Source: Rhynchopus euleeides
Lineage: Eukaryota > Euglenozoa > Diplonemea > Diplonemida > Diplonemidae
Reading direction: 5' to 3'
DNA length: 64,000 nt
NCBI GenBank assembly: GCA_963210315.1
Contig: OY723245.1
Coordinates: 1,129,910 to 1,193,909, forward strand
The stretch's first letter is position 1. Every line of letters begins with the position of its first letter. The notes under the pieces were generated by a model. It was not told the origin of the DNA. It saw only the letters and a program-made list of their open reading frames with translations, and did not search any database. The translations under genes and the position numbers were made by a program. Below, one piece after another: positions 11,316-21,284 of this stretch.

Positions 11316-11487
11316 ATTTTTGGCCAAGGTGAAATTTTCACCCAAAAATTGACCAAAAAAACCTCAAGGTGACCAGGAGGCGTTTCGTGAGCAAAGTGAC
11401 CCCAGCGACATGAGCACAGGCCTCAAACAGTCACAATAGAGGACAAATGAAGCTGCCCAACCCGTACCGTGCAACAGACGTTTACTA

Positions 11488-11692
11488 CCGTGGCCTCCGG
11501 TGGCTGGGGGGCTCCGCCCCCCAGACCCCCCTGTGGCATGTGCCTGTCTTGTACCCAAGCCCTTTACATCAGGGAATCTCAGTATCCTCAGGAGGACGCA
11601 GCCAACTCACACAGAATCCGTACGCCCGCAAGTCACAGATGTTCACTACCGTGGCCTCCGGCGGCTGGGAGCTCCGCCTCCCAGACCCCCCC
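11488..11692 (+). repeat. Two copies of a GGGGGGCTCCGCCCCCC hairpin motif
   Basis: Two copies (about 11488-11533 and 11642-11690) contain ACTACCGTGGCCTCCGG, then a G-run/CTCC/C-run hairpin, then CAGACCCCCC. The second copy has a shorter hairpin. Two further copies lie at 26261-26311 and 26516-26565. The CGTGGCCTCCGG lead and the hairpin stem are the conserved parts. I recognise this as a motif that recurs in many eukaryotic genomes, but I cannot name a function. Confidence 0.75.
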
Positions 11693-11829
11693 TACGGCAT
11701 GTGTTTGTCTTGTAACCAAGTCCTTGCGCGTCCGGGGCTGCATATCGGTTCCGGTGCCTCGCGGGAGGCTGGGCCCGAGCACTGATCTCTGAGACGAACC
11801 GGGGGGGAACCAGTGGATATCCCCCGTGG

Positions 11830-12060
11830 CGAAAAAAATTTAAAAATTTAAAAAATTTAAAAAAATTTAAAAAAATTTAAAAAAATTTAAAAAAATTTAA
11901 AAAAATTTAAAAAAATTTAAAAAAATTTAAAAAAATTTAAAAAAATTTAAAAAAATTTAAAAAAATTTAAAAAAATTTAAAAAAATTTAAAAAAATTTAA
12001 AAAAATTTAAAAAAATTTAAAAAAATTTAAAAAAATTTAAAAAAATTTAAAAAAAAAAAT
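11830..12060. repeat. 10-bp AAAAATTTAA tandem array
   Basis: About 22 near-perfect copies of AAAAATTTAA run without interruption, an extreme A/T island in GC-rich DNA. Phased A tracts with a 10-bp period are expected to bend DNA. The flanks (GTGGCGAAAAAAATTT at 11826-11841, and its complement near 12679-12695) hint at a larger inverted structure, only weakly supported. Confidence 0.9.
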
Positions 12061-12864
12061 TTGGCGAAAAATATTTCTGGAAATCAGCTTGGCGAAAAAA
12101 AATATTTTCGCCACGGGATTTTTGGCTGGGGGGAAAAAAAGTCCGAGTTTCCCTGGAGGTCAGATTTCTTTTCAACTATTTCTCAAAGCCCCGAACGCAC
12201 AGCAGGCCAAGCTGGTCGATACATCGACAGCGAAATTTGTGTCCTCTTTTGGAGTTCACGACTGTGTCAAAGGCAGGCACAGGAGGACGCTCTGGTTGCG
12301 CAGTGGACGACGTTGAAGACTATGCTTTGCCAGTTCCGTCAAGAAGTTGCTAACAGTCACGTACACTTTGGTTGTTTATGGTTTACACTTCCCCGCAAGA
12401 CTTGCTCGATGATGTCCTCAAGTATGCGAGGATATTTGGAGTCCGGCCTCTCAGTTTCCGCTGCGGGCTTCATTTGATGACATTCAGGTCATCCAGACGG
12501 ACAAAATAATGCAGAGGAAGACCTCGTTCGGGCAGTTTGGCAACGGCAAGTACGGGCGGAGGTTCCAGAAGGGCGGGGCAGGGCATGACTGACCGAGCGG
12601 GTTGAGGTTTCGGCGCCCGAAGGACGCCGAAAAAAATTGAGGGGTAAAAAAAAATTCTGGCAAAATCGAGGGTCGAAAAAAATTTTTCGCCACCGGAAAA
12701 ACCAGATTTTGGTGTCAGGATACAGCCTGGGGGGAACCCATAAGAAAAAATTGGCTGACCCGATCTGACCCGATCCAGCCCGCAACCCCATATTTCAAGC
12801 TCCACCCCTGCTGGATGAGACAACAAAAAAATATTCGACAAGACCTGTACAAACCTTGCACTGA

Positions 12865-13731
12865 ATGTGTCGCAGCATGGGACAGGTGCTCAGTTCCGGA
12901 AGGTCGTGCTTGCCTGTCACAGGACACACCTACAAGGGCTTGTTCCGCTACCTCTTTGTCTCCCTTGCAGACCTCATGCATTTCCGGTATGCAGACATCC
13001 CCTGGCGCTTCTGGGGATGCAAGGATGAGTCAGCCCGGATTCCCTTCTTGCGTGCTCGGATCTCAGGGCATATATTTCACTGGTTGATGGAGCATGCCGA
13101 AAAGGGATCAACGCGCAATGCCTACGTACACAGTCTCCATCATTGGTGGGCTCCAGAAGATGCAGTGCCTCTGCAGAACAACGACGAATTTGAAGAAGCA
13201 GAGAACGGACATCGCAAGAAAGATGCCGTTACAATCGCCAGCTCCGCAACTTACGAGAGAGATCTTGCGATGGCAGAAGAGAAGCGGCGCGCATCGGGCA
13301 TGCCTTGGAAGGTTGCGCACCTGTCGCAGGACGGGATCCTCGGGTATAGAGAAGTCATCCTGTGTCCGTGTCTGCACACCCGACACGCTCATAGATTGGC
13401 TGTGTATGTTCTTTGCACACAGTTGACACAGCTGCAGAAGGGGTTTGTGCACTGCAACACACAGGACTTCGTTGAACCCATCAGCGCGCCCTACTTCCTG
13501 TTCCGGTTCCCCGAAGGACACCGCAAATTATCGCTCTGCTTGTGCAAAATGCCAATCCCGCTGGGGGCGACTTTCACACCATTCGTGTCATCCGAGGCGA
13601 CTTTGAGCACGCTTGACCAACGCGCACAGCAGGAGGGGGATGACAGTTCTGACGAAGAAGATGAGGCCTGCAGGATGGCTTGTCTTGCCCAAGGTGTAAC
13701 ACAACTACGACAGGCGATGGCCGCACTTTGA
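12865..13731 (+). CDS. Hypothetical protein, possibly a mobile-element relic
   Basis: The frame is 288 residues from ATG to stop. No family is recognised. The N-terminal half has hydrophobic and aromatic patches (FRYLFVSLADLMHFRYADI). The middle is charged, and the C-terminus has an acidic GDDSSDEEDE stretch. The last 117 codons lie within the 531-bp repeat, so the frame crosses a repeat boundary at 13380. That makes a chimeric relic as likely as a real gene. No splice signals or neighbours clarify its role. Confidence 0.35.
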   Translation: MCRSMGQVLSSGRSCLPVTGHTYKGLFRYLFVSLADLMHFRYADIPWRFWGCKDESARIPFLRARISGHIFHWLMEHAEKGSTRNAYVHSLHHWWAPEDAVPLQNNDEFEEAENGHRKKDAVTIASSATYERDLAMAEEKRRASGMPWKVAHLSQDGILGYREVILCPCLHTRHAHRLAVYVLCTQLTQLQKGFVHCNTQDFVEPISAPYFLFRFPEGHRKLSLCLCKMPIPLGATFTPFVSSEATLSTLDQRAQQEGDDSSDEEDEACRMACLAQGVTQLRQAMAAL

Positions 13732-13910
13732 CACCTCAAATTCTAACCGCTCACCTCCGCAGGTGTAGCCGCTACCAGGAGGATAGGTAGGTAGTCCAGA
13801 GTCCGGGGAAACTGACAGAAGCAAAACAAGCCCCTCCCCATCCCTCTTCCACCATGATTTTACCCCCCACGCCAGTAGACTGTAACTATATCATGGGAAA
13901 AATGGATGAA
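13380..13910 (+). repeat. 531-bp direct repeat, copy 2
   Basis: Second copy of 10203-10733. The repeat ends at GGATGAA in both copies, and unrelated sequence follows. The pair and the material between them are bracketed by the two TCGACAG arrays, suggesting a shared history for 9.85-14.87 kb. Confidence 0.85.
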
Positions 13911-13920
13911 AATAGGTGAA

Positions 13921-14035
13921 AAGACTCCCGCTAGGGGGAGTCAGACTCCCCCTAGCGGGAGTATAGACTCCCGCTAGCGGGAGTCTTTGACACCCGCTCA
14001 GACTCCCGCTCCCAGACTCCCGCTAGGGCCGCTGG
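13921..14035. repeat. Cluster of ACTCCCGCTAGCGGGAGT palindromes
   Basis: Several complete or partial copies of GACTCCCGCTAG and its complement follow each other. A related family built on GACCCCCGC(T/G)AGCGGG lies at 34895-35195. Each unit is a perfect or near-perfect inverted repeat centred on CTAG. Confidence 0.8.
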
Positions 14036-14449
14036 AGTCCACCGTGTACCGTATCGCAAATCGCAGCGGCGGTAGAAGTGACTGACTCTAAAACGGCGAG
14101 GTATCAGTCTTGACGCTGGAAAATTCCGTTCGGAAATACCAAACACATCCACAGAAAGTGGAAGGAATGGGCGCCAAGATGATGCGAACGATTTTTGGGG
14201 GGAGGAGGGGGGGGACTGCCCTGTATCGTGATACCCGTGAGGGTAAAAAAATACAGGGCAGGGAGGCACAGGCGCAGACACAACAGGGGCAACACATAGG
14301 CAGGCAACACTGGATGCAGGGCCAGAAGAAAAATGTTCTCTCGGCTGGGGAGGGAGGGGGGGAGAATTGCTGACGAAATCGGAACGGCTCCAGAGTCACG
14401 ACCCGATTCCACGATTCCAAGAGAGTGACGAGTCAAAAAAGTTGACGAC

Positions 14450-14870
14450 AGTCTATTTCGACAGGAATACCTGTCGAAAATCGACAGAAATACCTGTCGA
14501 AATCGACTGTCGAAATCGACAGTCGAAATCGACAGAAATACCTGTCGAAATCGACTGTCGATTTTCGACTGTCGAAATCGACAGTCGATTTCGACAGGTA
14601 TTTCTGTCGATTTCGACTGTCGAAAATCGACAGTCGAAATCGACAGAAATACCTGTCGAAACCGACTGTCGAAATCGACTGTCGATTTCGACAGGTATAC
14701 CTGCGAATTCGACAGTCGATTTCGACAGTCGAAAATCGACCTGTCGAAACCTCTGTCGAGCGACCGGTCGTCGACAGGTCGTTCGACAGGTAACCTGTCG
14801 ATTTTCGACTGTCGAACGACCGGTCGAAACGCATGTCGTCTGTCGATTTCGACTGGTCGACATTGTTCCT
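14450..14870. repeat. Self-complementary TCGACAG array, right
   Basis: About 420 bp are made almost entirely of TCGACAG, CTGTCGA, GAAATCGAC and GTCGATTTC in both orientations. All six frames are nearly stop-free as a result, which explains long spurious frames here. A G19 tract (14894-14912) follows closely. Confidence 0.85.
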
Positions 14871-15106
14871 GACAGCGCGTCGTGTACAGCCCCGGGGGGG
14901 GGGGGGGGGGGGCTGGCGTGCAGGGTGCAGGCAGCGCGCGCAAATGCGGCCTGTTTCCGGGTGCCCGCGCGCTGCCGGCGACCGTGCACCCGAGGTGCAC
15001 GGTTTGGGCTGAATCTGGGTGACGTACGAGTAGGGCTCCCACCCTGAAAATGGGCTACCTGCGGTCACTCCAGGTACCTGACATCACCCGAAAGTGACCC
15101 AAAATC

Positions 15107-15960
15107 AGCGGGACCCCCTCCTCGGGTGTTCCGAAACCCCTTTCTTTTGACTATTTGGAATCTGTGCGGATCGTAGTGGGGTCACACTGTGGGTCGAGGT
15201 GTCAAGCTTCACCCATGAAATGTGGGTCTGATTCAGGGTCTGGTCATAGGAGGCTGGCCCCAGGAGGATGTGACTGGGAGGCAGCCACACCAGCCCACCC
15301 ACCCAGCGGGACCCCCTCCTCGGGTATTCCAAAACCCCGTTCTTCTGAACGTTTGGAACTTTTGCGGATCGTAGTGGGGTCACTTTGTGGGTCTAGGAGC
15401 CAAACACCGTCCATGAAATGTGCCTCTGGTTCAGGGGCTGGTCCAAAGGGAATGTGACTGGGAGGCAGCCACACCCACCCACCCAGCGGGACCCCCTCCA
15501 CGGGTGTTCCTAAACCCCTTTCTTTTGAACGTTTGGAATTTGTGCGGATCACAGTGGGGTCACTTTGGTGGTGTGCGAGCCAAGCATCACCCATGAAACA
15601 CGGGTCTAGTTCAGGGGCTGGTCAGCGTGGCTGGGAGGCAGTCAGCCCACACCCCACCCCACCCACCCAGTGGGACCCCCTCCTCGGGTGTTCCAAAACC
15701 CCGTTCTTTTGAACGTTTGGAATTTGTGCGGATCACAGTGGGGTCACTTTGGTGGTGTACGAGCCAAGTTTCGCCCATGAAACGTGGGTCTGGTTCAGGG
15801 ACTGGTCATGGGTGAAGGTGGCTGGGAGGCAGCCACCTTCACCAGCCCACACCCCACCTACCCACCCAGCGGGACCCCCCCCTCGGATTTTCCAAAAACC
15901 CGTTCTTTGGGATGTTTGGGATCCGTGCGGATTGTGGTGGGGTCATTTTGGCCATGGGGT
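15107..15960 (+). repeat. About 190-bp tandem repeat, five diverged units
   Basis: Units begin near 15107, 15305, 15486, 15670 and 15870, each with AGCGGGACCCCCTCC or a close variant, then a GTTTGGAAT segment and TGTGCGGATC--AGTGGGGTCA. The spacing varies from 181 to 200 bp. A lone reverse-oriented copy of the TGCGGATCGT-GTGGGGTCA core occurs near 26683-26706. Confidence 0.85.
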
Positions 15961-16198
15961 GCCTATTGACACCACTTACTGGGAAATGCCAATTGGGTAA
16001 AAGTACCCCCCCCCTGTACAGGTACAAGGGGGGGGTCCTTTCCTACAGGTGCGGGAGGTAGCCAGTGTACCCCCCCCTGTCCCCCACTTTGCGAGGGACC
16101 CCCCCCCCGACCAGGGTGGGGGTCACCCAAAATTTCGAGGAAATCCTGCTGTCACCCTGAAAACCTGGGTCGCCAGCCTGACCTCAGCCCGCGGGGAG

Positions 16199-16231
<33 letters not shown>

Positions 16232-16290
16232 CCAGCCCCCTGCTTACAGTACCCCGGCGTTAAGCCAGCCACTGGGGGGGGGGGGGGGGG
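16199..16290. repeat. C31 tract followed by G17 tract
   Basis: C31 (16199-16229) and G17 (16274-16290) lie 44 bp apart and could pair with one another. The G17 tract marks the approximate left boundary of the retroelement region. Confidence 0.9.
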
Positions 16291-16488
16291 TTTGGGCGTA
16301 TGGTGACTAAGTGCATGGCCAAAGTATAATCTTTGGGGGCACAGAAGCACGCCATTACGCCGTCAGCTATGCATGGCAGGGTCGCTGGTTCCCTGAGGAT
16401 CGTGTTAATCCCGCATACCGGAAGGAAAAAAGGGGTTGGGGGCATGATACAACGTGAGTTTATGAAAGGTATAACTACCGTCTGGTGG

Positions 16489-19400
16489 CTAGTTGTAATC
16501 GGACTCGGGTTCCGATTGATCCGTCGACATGTTGTCCGTCTGTCTGGATCTTTTGTGTGGTGCGGGGTTATCATCTTCTTCTGTAGATGTATCATCCGGC
16601 ATCTCCGTATCGGGCAGGGCTGGTCCATGAGTCCGTACATGCATTTTCAGAGACCAGAGGTTTTTGAAGGGCACGCATAAACTGTTTGTAGTAGCCCCGC
16701 AAATATGGCATACGAAACGGTGTTTGTCGGCGCTTGTAGACAACACAGGGACTGGTATCTGTGAAAGGTGTAGGGGTGCCGTATTGTCGAGGGATTCAGC
16801 CAAGCCCGGGGTTTGCATTGAGATGCCAAGACGTGATTTTCTTCTACGACACGTTGCTTGGTGGACGAGCACGCCGTGCTCCGAAGTAAAGGGCTTACCC
16901 TTTTGTGTGACAGTGGTTCCACATTTGGAGCAAGCATAGGGGGTGGCTTTTTCAGCAGTTCCATTAGTGGGAGGTGGGGGGTTGGTGTCGTTGTGGTTGA
17001 TGTGGTTGGCATGACTAGTCGTGTCTGTGTGTTGAACCACGGTGGCATGCTCGGAACTGGCACGCGACGTTTGTTTGGGCGTGGCATTTTGGAACGTATC
17101 GTATAGATCATCTGCCCCGCCAGAAGTGGTGTTCGTGGGGGCAAGAGTTGAAGATATGTTCGTCGTAGGGGATGTGGTGGCTTGCACAAAAGGGGGTGAG
17201 TTTGGCTCTGTTGGAGACCCTGGTGTCTGGATCTCTTTCTGTTGTTGTTGTGTGGTGAGGTAGTCAGACACAGAAACCACGTTTTGTGCTGGAGAGAGGT
17301 GTGTATTTATTTTTGGATGTGTGGGCGGTGGGGATGTTTCACGAACCAAAGTTGCGCTTGTGGTGTCGGTAGTCTTCCGCCGGTAGAGAAAAAGGAAGCC
17401 ATGTTCTCGGATATCCTCCGAGTCCTTGAGGGTCACTGAGTTGTTGTCCAGATCCCAAATGCCTGCAGCCGTGAAGAGTTGAGAGTACACATGGTTTCTT
17501 GTGGGATCTTCGGCAGCTTGCGGGACAATTTGGAAGATCAACTCGTATGTGATGACCTTCCACGTGAAACAGCGTGGCATAAGTGATACCTTCCCTGTAT
17601 CTGTTGGTGACAGGTTGTCGAAGAAAAACAGGAGGTTACCACCTTGTGGGGTAAGGGAGAGGCCTGAGCAATCGTTTTGACATGATGTGGTTTGTATGTG
17701 CCCAAAGAAGTCCTGTTCGAGGCACGCAGGGAAGCCATGCTTTATATAGAGGCTCCTGCATATTCTCACATAACATATCATTACTGGTGCTGAGGCATCA
17801 CACGTTGTACAGCCCGTAGTAGGTTTTGAGAGGACACCGAGTTTATCACGAATTGCCGCGGAGCCTTTCGGGTCCAGATCCAGTCGTTTGAGTATCTGTT
17901 CGATGAGCAGTCGTGGGTCCGCATGGTGTTGCGTTTTTGGGATGTGCTCGTGGATAACTCGTTTAACTGCGTGTATCAAAACCTCTAGGTCTGTATACGA
18001 CAGTCGTGTTGTACGTGTGTCTGCTGAGAGAATTGTTCGGAAAGTCGCAATGCTTTGTAACAATTCATCTCGGCATGAGGCATGAGGAATGAATAGATCT
18101 CTCATATCAGTACTCAACACAAGGTAAAGGAAGCAGTTGACATAGCATGTGTTGTTGTTGTTCGTGAGAGGCATGCAAGGTTTGTCAGCATATGCTTCCT
18201 GTATCGACTGTGTGTCGGTAACGGGTGGTTGCGTCCGTATTCTTTTGTTTGCCGGGTGTTGCGGGGTTGGGGGTAGTGTGTGTGGGGACATATGTGTGGG
18301 GGATGAGGGTGCACGTTTCTTTTTTGGCCTTTTCGCCTTGATCAGTGTGTTGATCAGTATTTTGGGGGTCCGTTGTGTTGCTGTTGATGCCACCCTTATT
18401 TTCGCCCTTTTAAGGTCAGGACGTTGGGGGGTGGAGAGTTGTGAGTTTGAGAGCATTCGTGTCGGGGATGATGGTACCCGCTTTTTCTTTTTGCTCCGTT
18501 TCTCAGTGGTAAGATCCGCTTTTGTGACTACAGCAGTATCCGTATCGGGTGCCCGTGTTGGGGTTCGTACACGTTTCGGCGCCGTTGTTGTGGTAGCGAG
18601 TGTCACATTGGCTCTTGGTGTGGGGGTCTTGGATGTGGTGGTTTTGAGTGTTTTGGATGTGGAGGGTGTGGAGGTTTTTGGTGTTGTTGTTGTTTTGCCA
18701 GTTTTGAGTGTTGTGAGTGTTGTGGGTACTCGAGTGTATATCCAGAGGTATCCCTGATTGATGTTGGGGTCATTCAAGGTTGTCTCCGATATGTGACTGT
18801 CGTCAAGTCTCAGTATCCTGTTGTTGTTCTGAAATGAGAAGGCAATATAGTGTCCCGATGTTGCTACATCTCCAACGTGCGATATCATGTACGTCAGTTT
18901 AAACAGTGTGTCCTCGTCGCTAAAAACCAAAGGTGGGGCAACTGGTGTGCTGTCCTTCGTTGTGGCAGTAGCGAATCGTTTGAGTGCACACAGAAAAACT
19001 TCGTTGGTACAGACCGCAGTTGACGTGTGTTCAATGAGAGCATCGGGGCATATGTGCAGGTTAGGATCATCTTTGTCTGGTACTCGAATGTACTCGTGTC
19101 TTTCGTTGAGGCATTGGGGGAGACCCCGGAAGGAATAGTTGTTTATGTCAATGTGCCGAATATGGGTAGAGGTTGAATGCTGTTCAACATGTCCACATCC
19201 TGTGCACGTTGACTGTTTCTTATCGTAAGAATGCAATGTGTCACCTGTGTGACCCTTTTTCTCTTCGTGCAAAGCAAGTGTGTCAACAAGAAAAGAGAAA
19301 AACTCTACCGCATCGTGTTGTCCGTTGTTGTATGGCTTTGGGAGGGAAGCACGGAAATTGAGGAGATGATCTAAAGTCATCACCCCGTTTCTGTGTTCTG

Positions 19401-21282
19401 TTGCTAAAGCCAGAAAGCTTTTACAAACCGTCCATGAGTCAGCGTGATCAGAGTTACAAGAGTAGTGATCAGTAACCCATAGTTCATCGAAAGGTCTGCA
19501 GTTTGTGAGTTGTAGAACGACGTTGATGAAGCAGAAATCGCTCGGGTTGGCGATGGGGCGGAAGATTGTAACAGCTTTTGGTTTGCGTGTGATGGTAAAT
19601 GAGTGGAGGTTTGATGGTTGTTGGGTGGTGTTTGGTGCGGTGGTTTTTTTTGTACGTGTAAGGGATTTTTTGTTCCGACGTGTTGTCGTGTTGGGGTTTT
19701 TGTCCCTTCGTTTTTCAGTGTCAAGTGAGTGTTTCGTTCTGTAGTGTTGTTTTTGTGACAAGGTGGATTTTTTGTACGTACAAGATGTAGTGGTGGGTTG
19801 TATTTGAGGGGTACAGTCAGGTGAAGCACTGGGGAGTGTAGGTGGTGGGGGGTGTGGACGGTGTGGGTGAATGTGAAAGAGTGCCGCTGCCTCCGTATCG
19901 TCACGAGTGGCAGTGAGGGGGTCTCTAAAGCGTATGTATGTGCGAGAGCTTGTCAGTTTCTTTGCGAACTGTTTGAAGTCGCAAAGAGGGTCGGCACATG
20001 CTTTGGAGATGTGTTTTATTACCCAATGGAAGTGACGTTGAAGGTCTTTGACAAATGGCTCAAACTTTTCTTCTGGGTAGTAATCAAGTAACCATTTTCT
20101 GAAACCTTTGTGGAGGTGTCTCGAAGGATGGCCTCGTGCTAAAAGCTTCAGGCATGTGTTGTTAATCTCTGCTTTAAGATCGGCCGCATTGTTGCAGATC
20201 CGTGATGCACGGACCAGTGCACCAATAAGGATGGCTGACGAAAAAGATTCAGGTGCGGTCGAGCTTGATGATACAAAGCTGAGCGGATCGTATGGATACG
20301 CCATCATTTTATCGTATACCGACAGGCGTAAAAAGAAAACCGCTTTTACTTCTCTGTTATGGTTGGTTGGGTTGGGGGGTGCAGAGTTGGGGGGTGCAGG
20401 GTTTGGTGATGATGGATCCTTTGGTGTACGGGGGGCACGGTATTCTTGTCGGATCCGTATTCCGACGAAAGTAGTGTCAGCATCGGTTGGGTTTGTTCGA
20501 CAATACTCCATTTGATACACCTCGGGGGGAGGTGGGTCGGTACCGAAACACAGGATATCGTCAATATATCTCATGGTGTGCGAAAGGAGCATTGCACGTT
20601 TCATGTTTGATATGTCCCCGCTGTTGACCAGGTTATCCATGAAGTGTTTCTCTTTGATATGACAGTAGAGGTTTGCCATATCTGGAGAAGAGTTAGCACC
20701 CATGGGTATTCCCCTGGTTTGGCGGTAGACCTGTCCGTTTTGCAGCACACATGCGTTTTTGATACAGAAACGTATTAAGTCCTTGACTTGCTGTGGATCG
20801 TATGAAACGCTTGGATGTTTGTCTTTTCTTCCCGAGCCCGAGGGTGTTTGTTCCCTGGGTTGGATAAAGGAAAAATCCCTTTTTTTGTTGGATGCGGTGA
20901 GTCCGTTTGCATATCCTTCTCGGTACATGTGTGTCGTGCCAGCTCTGTGTGAAAAAGAGAAGTCCACTGCTTCACAGAGGGTGGAGATGAGCTCATCGTG
21001 GTCAAGGTGGTCGTACATTGTTTTGAAATCAAACGACCTGGCGTCAAGGCGCGCCATCGCGTAAGAATTCACCTTGAGTTTTAGAGCAGCCTCGTCCGTT
21101 CCCTCTACTACCCAGTAGGACCGTATTCCTGTTTTTTCGAAGTTGATTTCATCTGCCTCTTTATAGGTTGACAAAATGTGCTTCAAGATGCCAGTAAGTT
21201 CGAGTTGTGCATCCGTGAGTGAACTACAGGAGAAGGTCGGTAACGTTGGTAGGGGTGTCTCTGGATCGGTGATTGTGTTTTT
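16489..21282 (-). CDS. RT palm, two USP-like domains and zinc fingers (main frame)
   Basis: The open frame of 1597 residues is counted from codon 21282. RT motif A is RSFDFKTMYD (82-91), motif B is RGIPMGANSSP and motif C is YIDD (239-242). After an RT thumb-like region and a basic linker comes a USP (peptidase C19) domain at about 570-855. Its Cys box is SDFCFINVVLQL (Cys584), then GQHDAVEFF (from 654), a CTGC zinc pair (693/696), the His box SGHYIAF (His811) and LDDSHIS (Asp827/828), so the full triad is present. A Thr/Lys-rich linker leads to a second, divergent USP-like domain at about 1035-1302 (NTCYVNC with Cys1046, NHVYS with His1264, WDLD with Asp1277/1279). Two zinc fingers follow: C1451/C1454 with H/C partners, and a C2H2 at C1525/C1528/H1548/H1552. 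Deubiquitinase activity is inferred, not shown. Confidence 0.8.
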   Translation of the reverse strand, partial: KNTITDPETPLPTLPTFSCSSLTDAQLELTGILKHILSTYKEADEINFEKTGIRSYWVVEGTDEAALKLKVNSYAMARLDARSFDFKTMYDHLDHDELISTLCEAVDFSFSHRAGTTHMYREGYANGLTASNKKRDFSFIQPREQTPSGSGRKDKHPSVSYDPQQVKDLIRFCIKNACVLQNGQVYRQTRGIPMGANSSPDMANLYCHIKEKHFMDNLVNSGDISNMKRAMLLSHTMRYIDDILCFGTDPPPPEVYQMEYCRTNPTDADTTFVGIRIRQEYRAPRTPKDPSSPNPAPPNSAPPNPTNHNREVKAVFFLRLSVYDKMMAYPYDPLSFVSSSSTAPESFSSAILIGALVRASRICNNAADLKAEINNTCLKLLARGHPSRHLHKGFRKWLLDYYPEEKFEPFVKDLQRHFHWVIKHISKACADPLCDFKQFAKKLTSSRTYIRFRDPLTATRDDTEAAALFHIHPHRPHPPPPTLPSASPDCTPQIQPTTTSCTYKKSTLSQKQHYRTKHSLDTEKRRDKNPNTTTRRNKKSLTRTKKTTAPNTTQQPSNLHSFTITRKPKAVTIFRPIANPSDFCFINVVLQLTNCRPFDELWVTDHYSCNSDHADSWTVCKSFLALATEHRNGVMTLDHLLNFRASLPKPYNNGQHDAVEFFSFLVDTLALHEEKKGHTGDTLHSYDKKQSTCTGCGHVEQHSTSTHIRHIDINNYSFRGLPQCLNERHEYIRVPDKDDPNLHICPDALIEHTSTAVCTNEVFLCALKRFATATTKDSTPVAPPLVFSDEDTLFKLTYMISHVGDVATSGHYIAFSFQNNNRILRLDDSHISETTLNDPNINQGYLWIYTRVPTTLTTLKTGKTTTTPKTSTPSTSKTLKTTTSKTPTPRANVTLATTTTAPKRVRTPTRAPDTDTAVVTKADLTTEKRSKKKKRVPSSPTRMLSNSQLSTPQRPDLKRAKIRVASTATQRTPKILINTLIKAKRPKKKRAPSSPTHMSPHTLPPTPQHPANKRIRTQPPVTDTQSIQEAYADKPCMPLTNNNNTCYVNCFLYLVLSTDMRDLFIPHASCRDELLQSIATFRTILSADTRTTRLSYTDLEVLIHAVKRVIHEHIPKTQHHADPRLLIEQILKRLDLDPKGSAAIRDKLGVLSKPTTGCTTCDASAPVMICYVRICRSLYIKHGFPACLEQDFFGHIQTTSCQNDCSGLSLTPQGGNLLFFFDNLSPTDTGKVSLMPRCFTWKVITYELIFQIVPQAAEDPTRNHVYSQLFTAAGIWDLDNNSVTLKDSEDIREHGFLFLYRRKTTDTTSATLVRETSPPPTHPKINTHLSPAQNVVSVSDYLTTQQQQKEIQTPGSPTEPNSPPFVQATTSPTTNISSTLAPTNTTSGGADDLYDTFQNATPKQTSRASSEHATVVQHTDTTSHANHINHNDTNPPPPTNGTAEKATPYACSKCGTTVTQKGKPFTSEHGVLVHQATCRRRKSRLGISMQTPGLAESLDNTAPLHLSQIPVPVLSTSADKHRFVCHICGATTNSLCVPFKNLWSLKMHVRTHGPALPDTEMPDDTSTEEDDNPAPHKRSRQTDNMSTDQSEPESDYN

Positions 21283-21284
21283 TT

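Noticed and set aside
11040..11352. About 100-codon frames on both strands
   Set aside because: Products of the GGATTT/AAATCC short-period array.
14104..15068. Frames of 178-312 codons on both strands
   Set aside because: They cross the self-complementary TCGACAG array, where stop codons are absent by composition.
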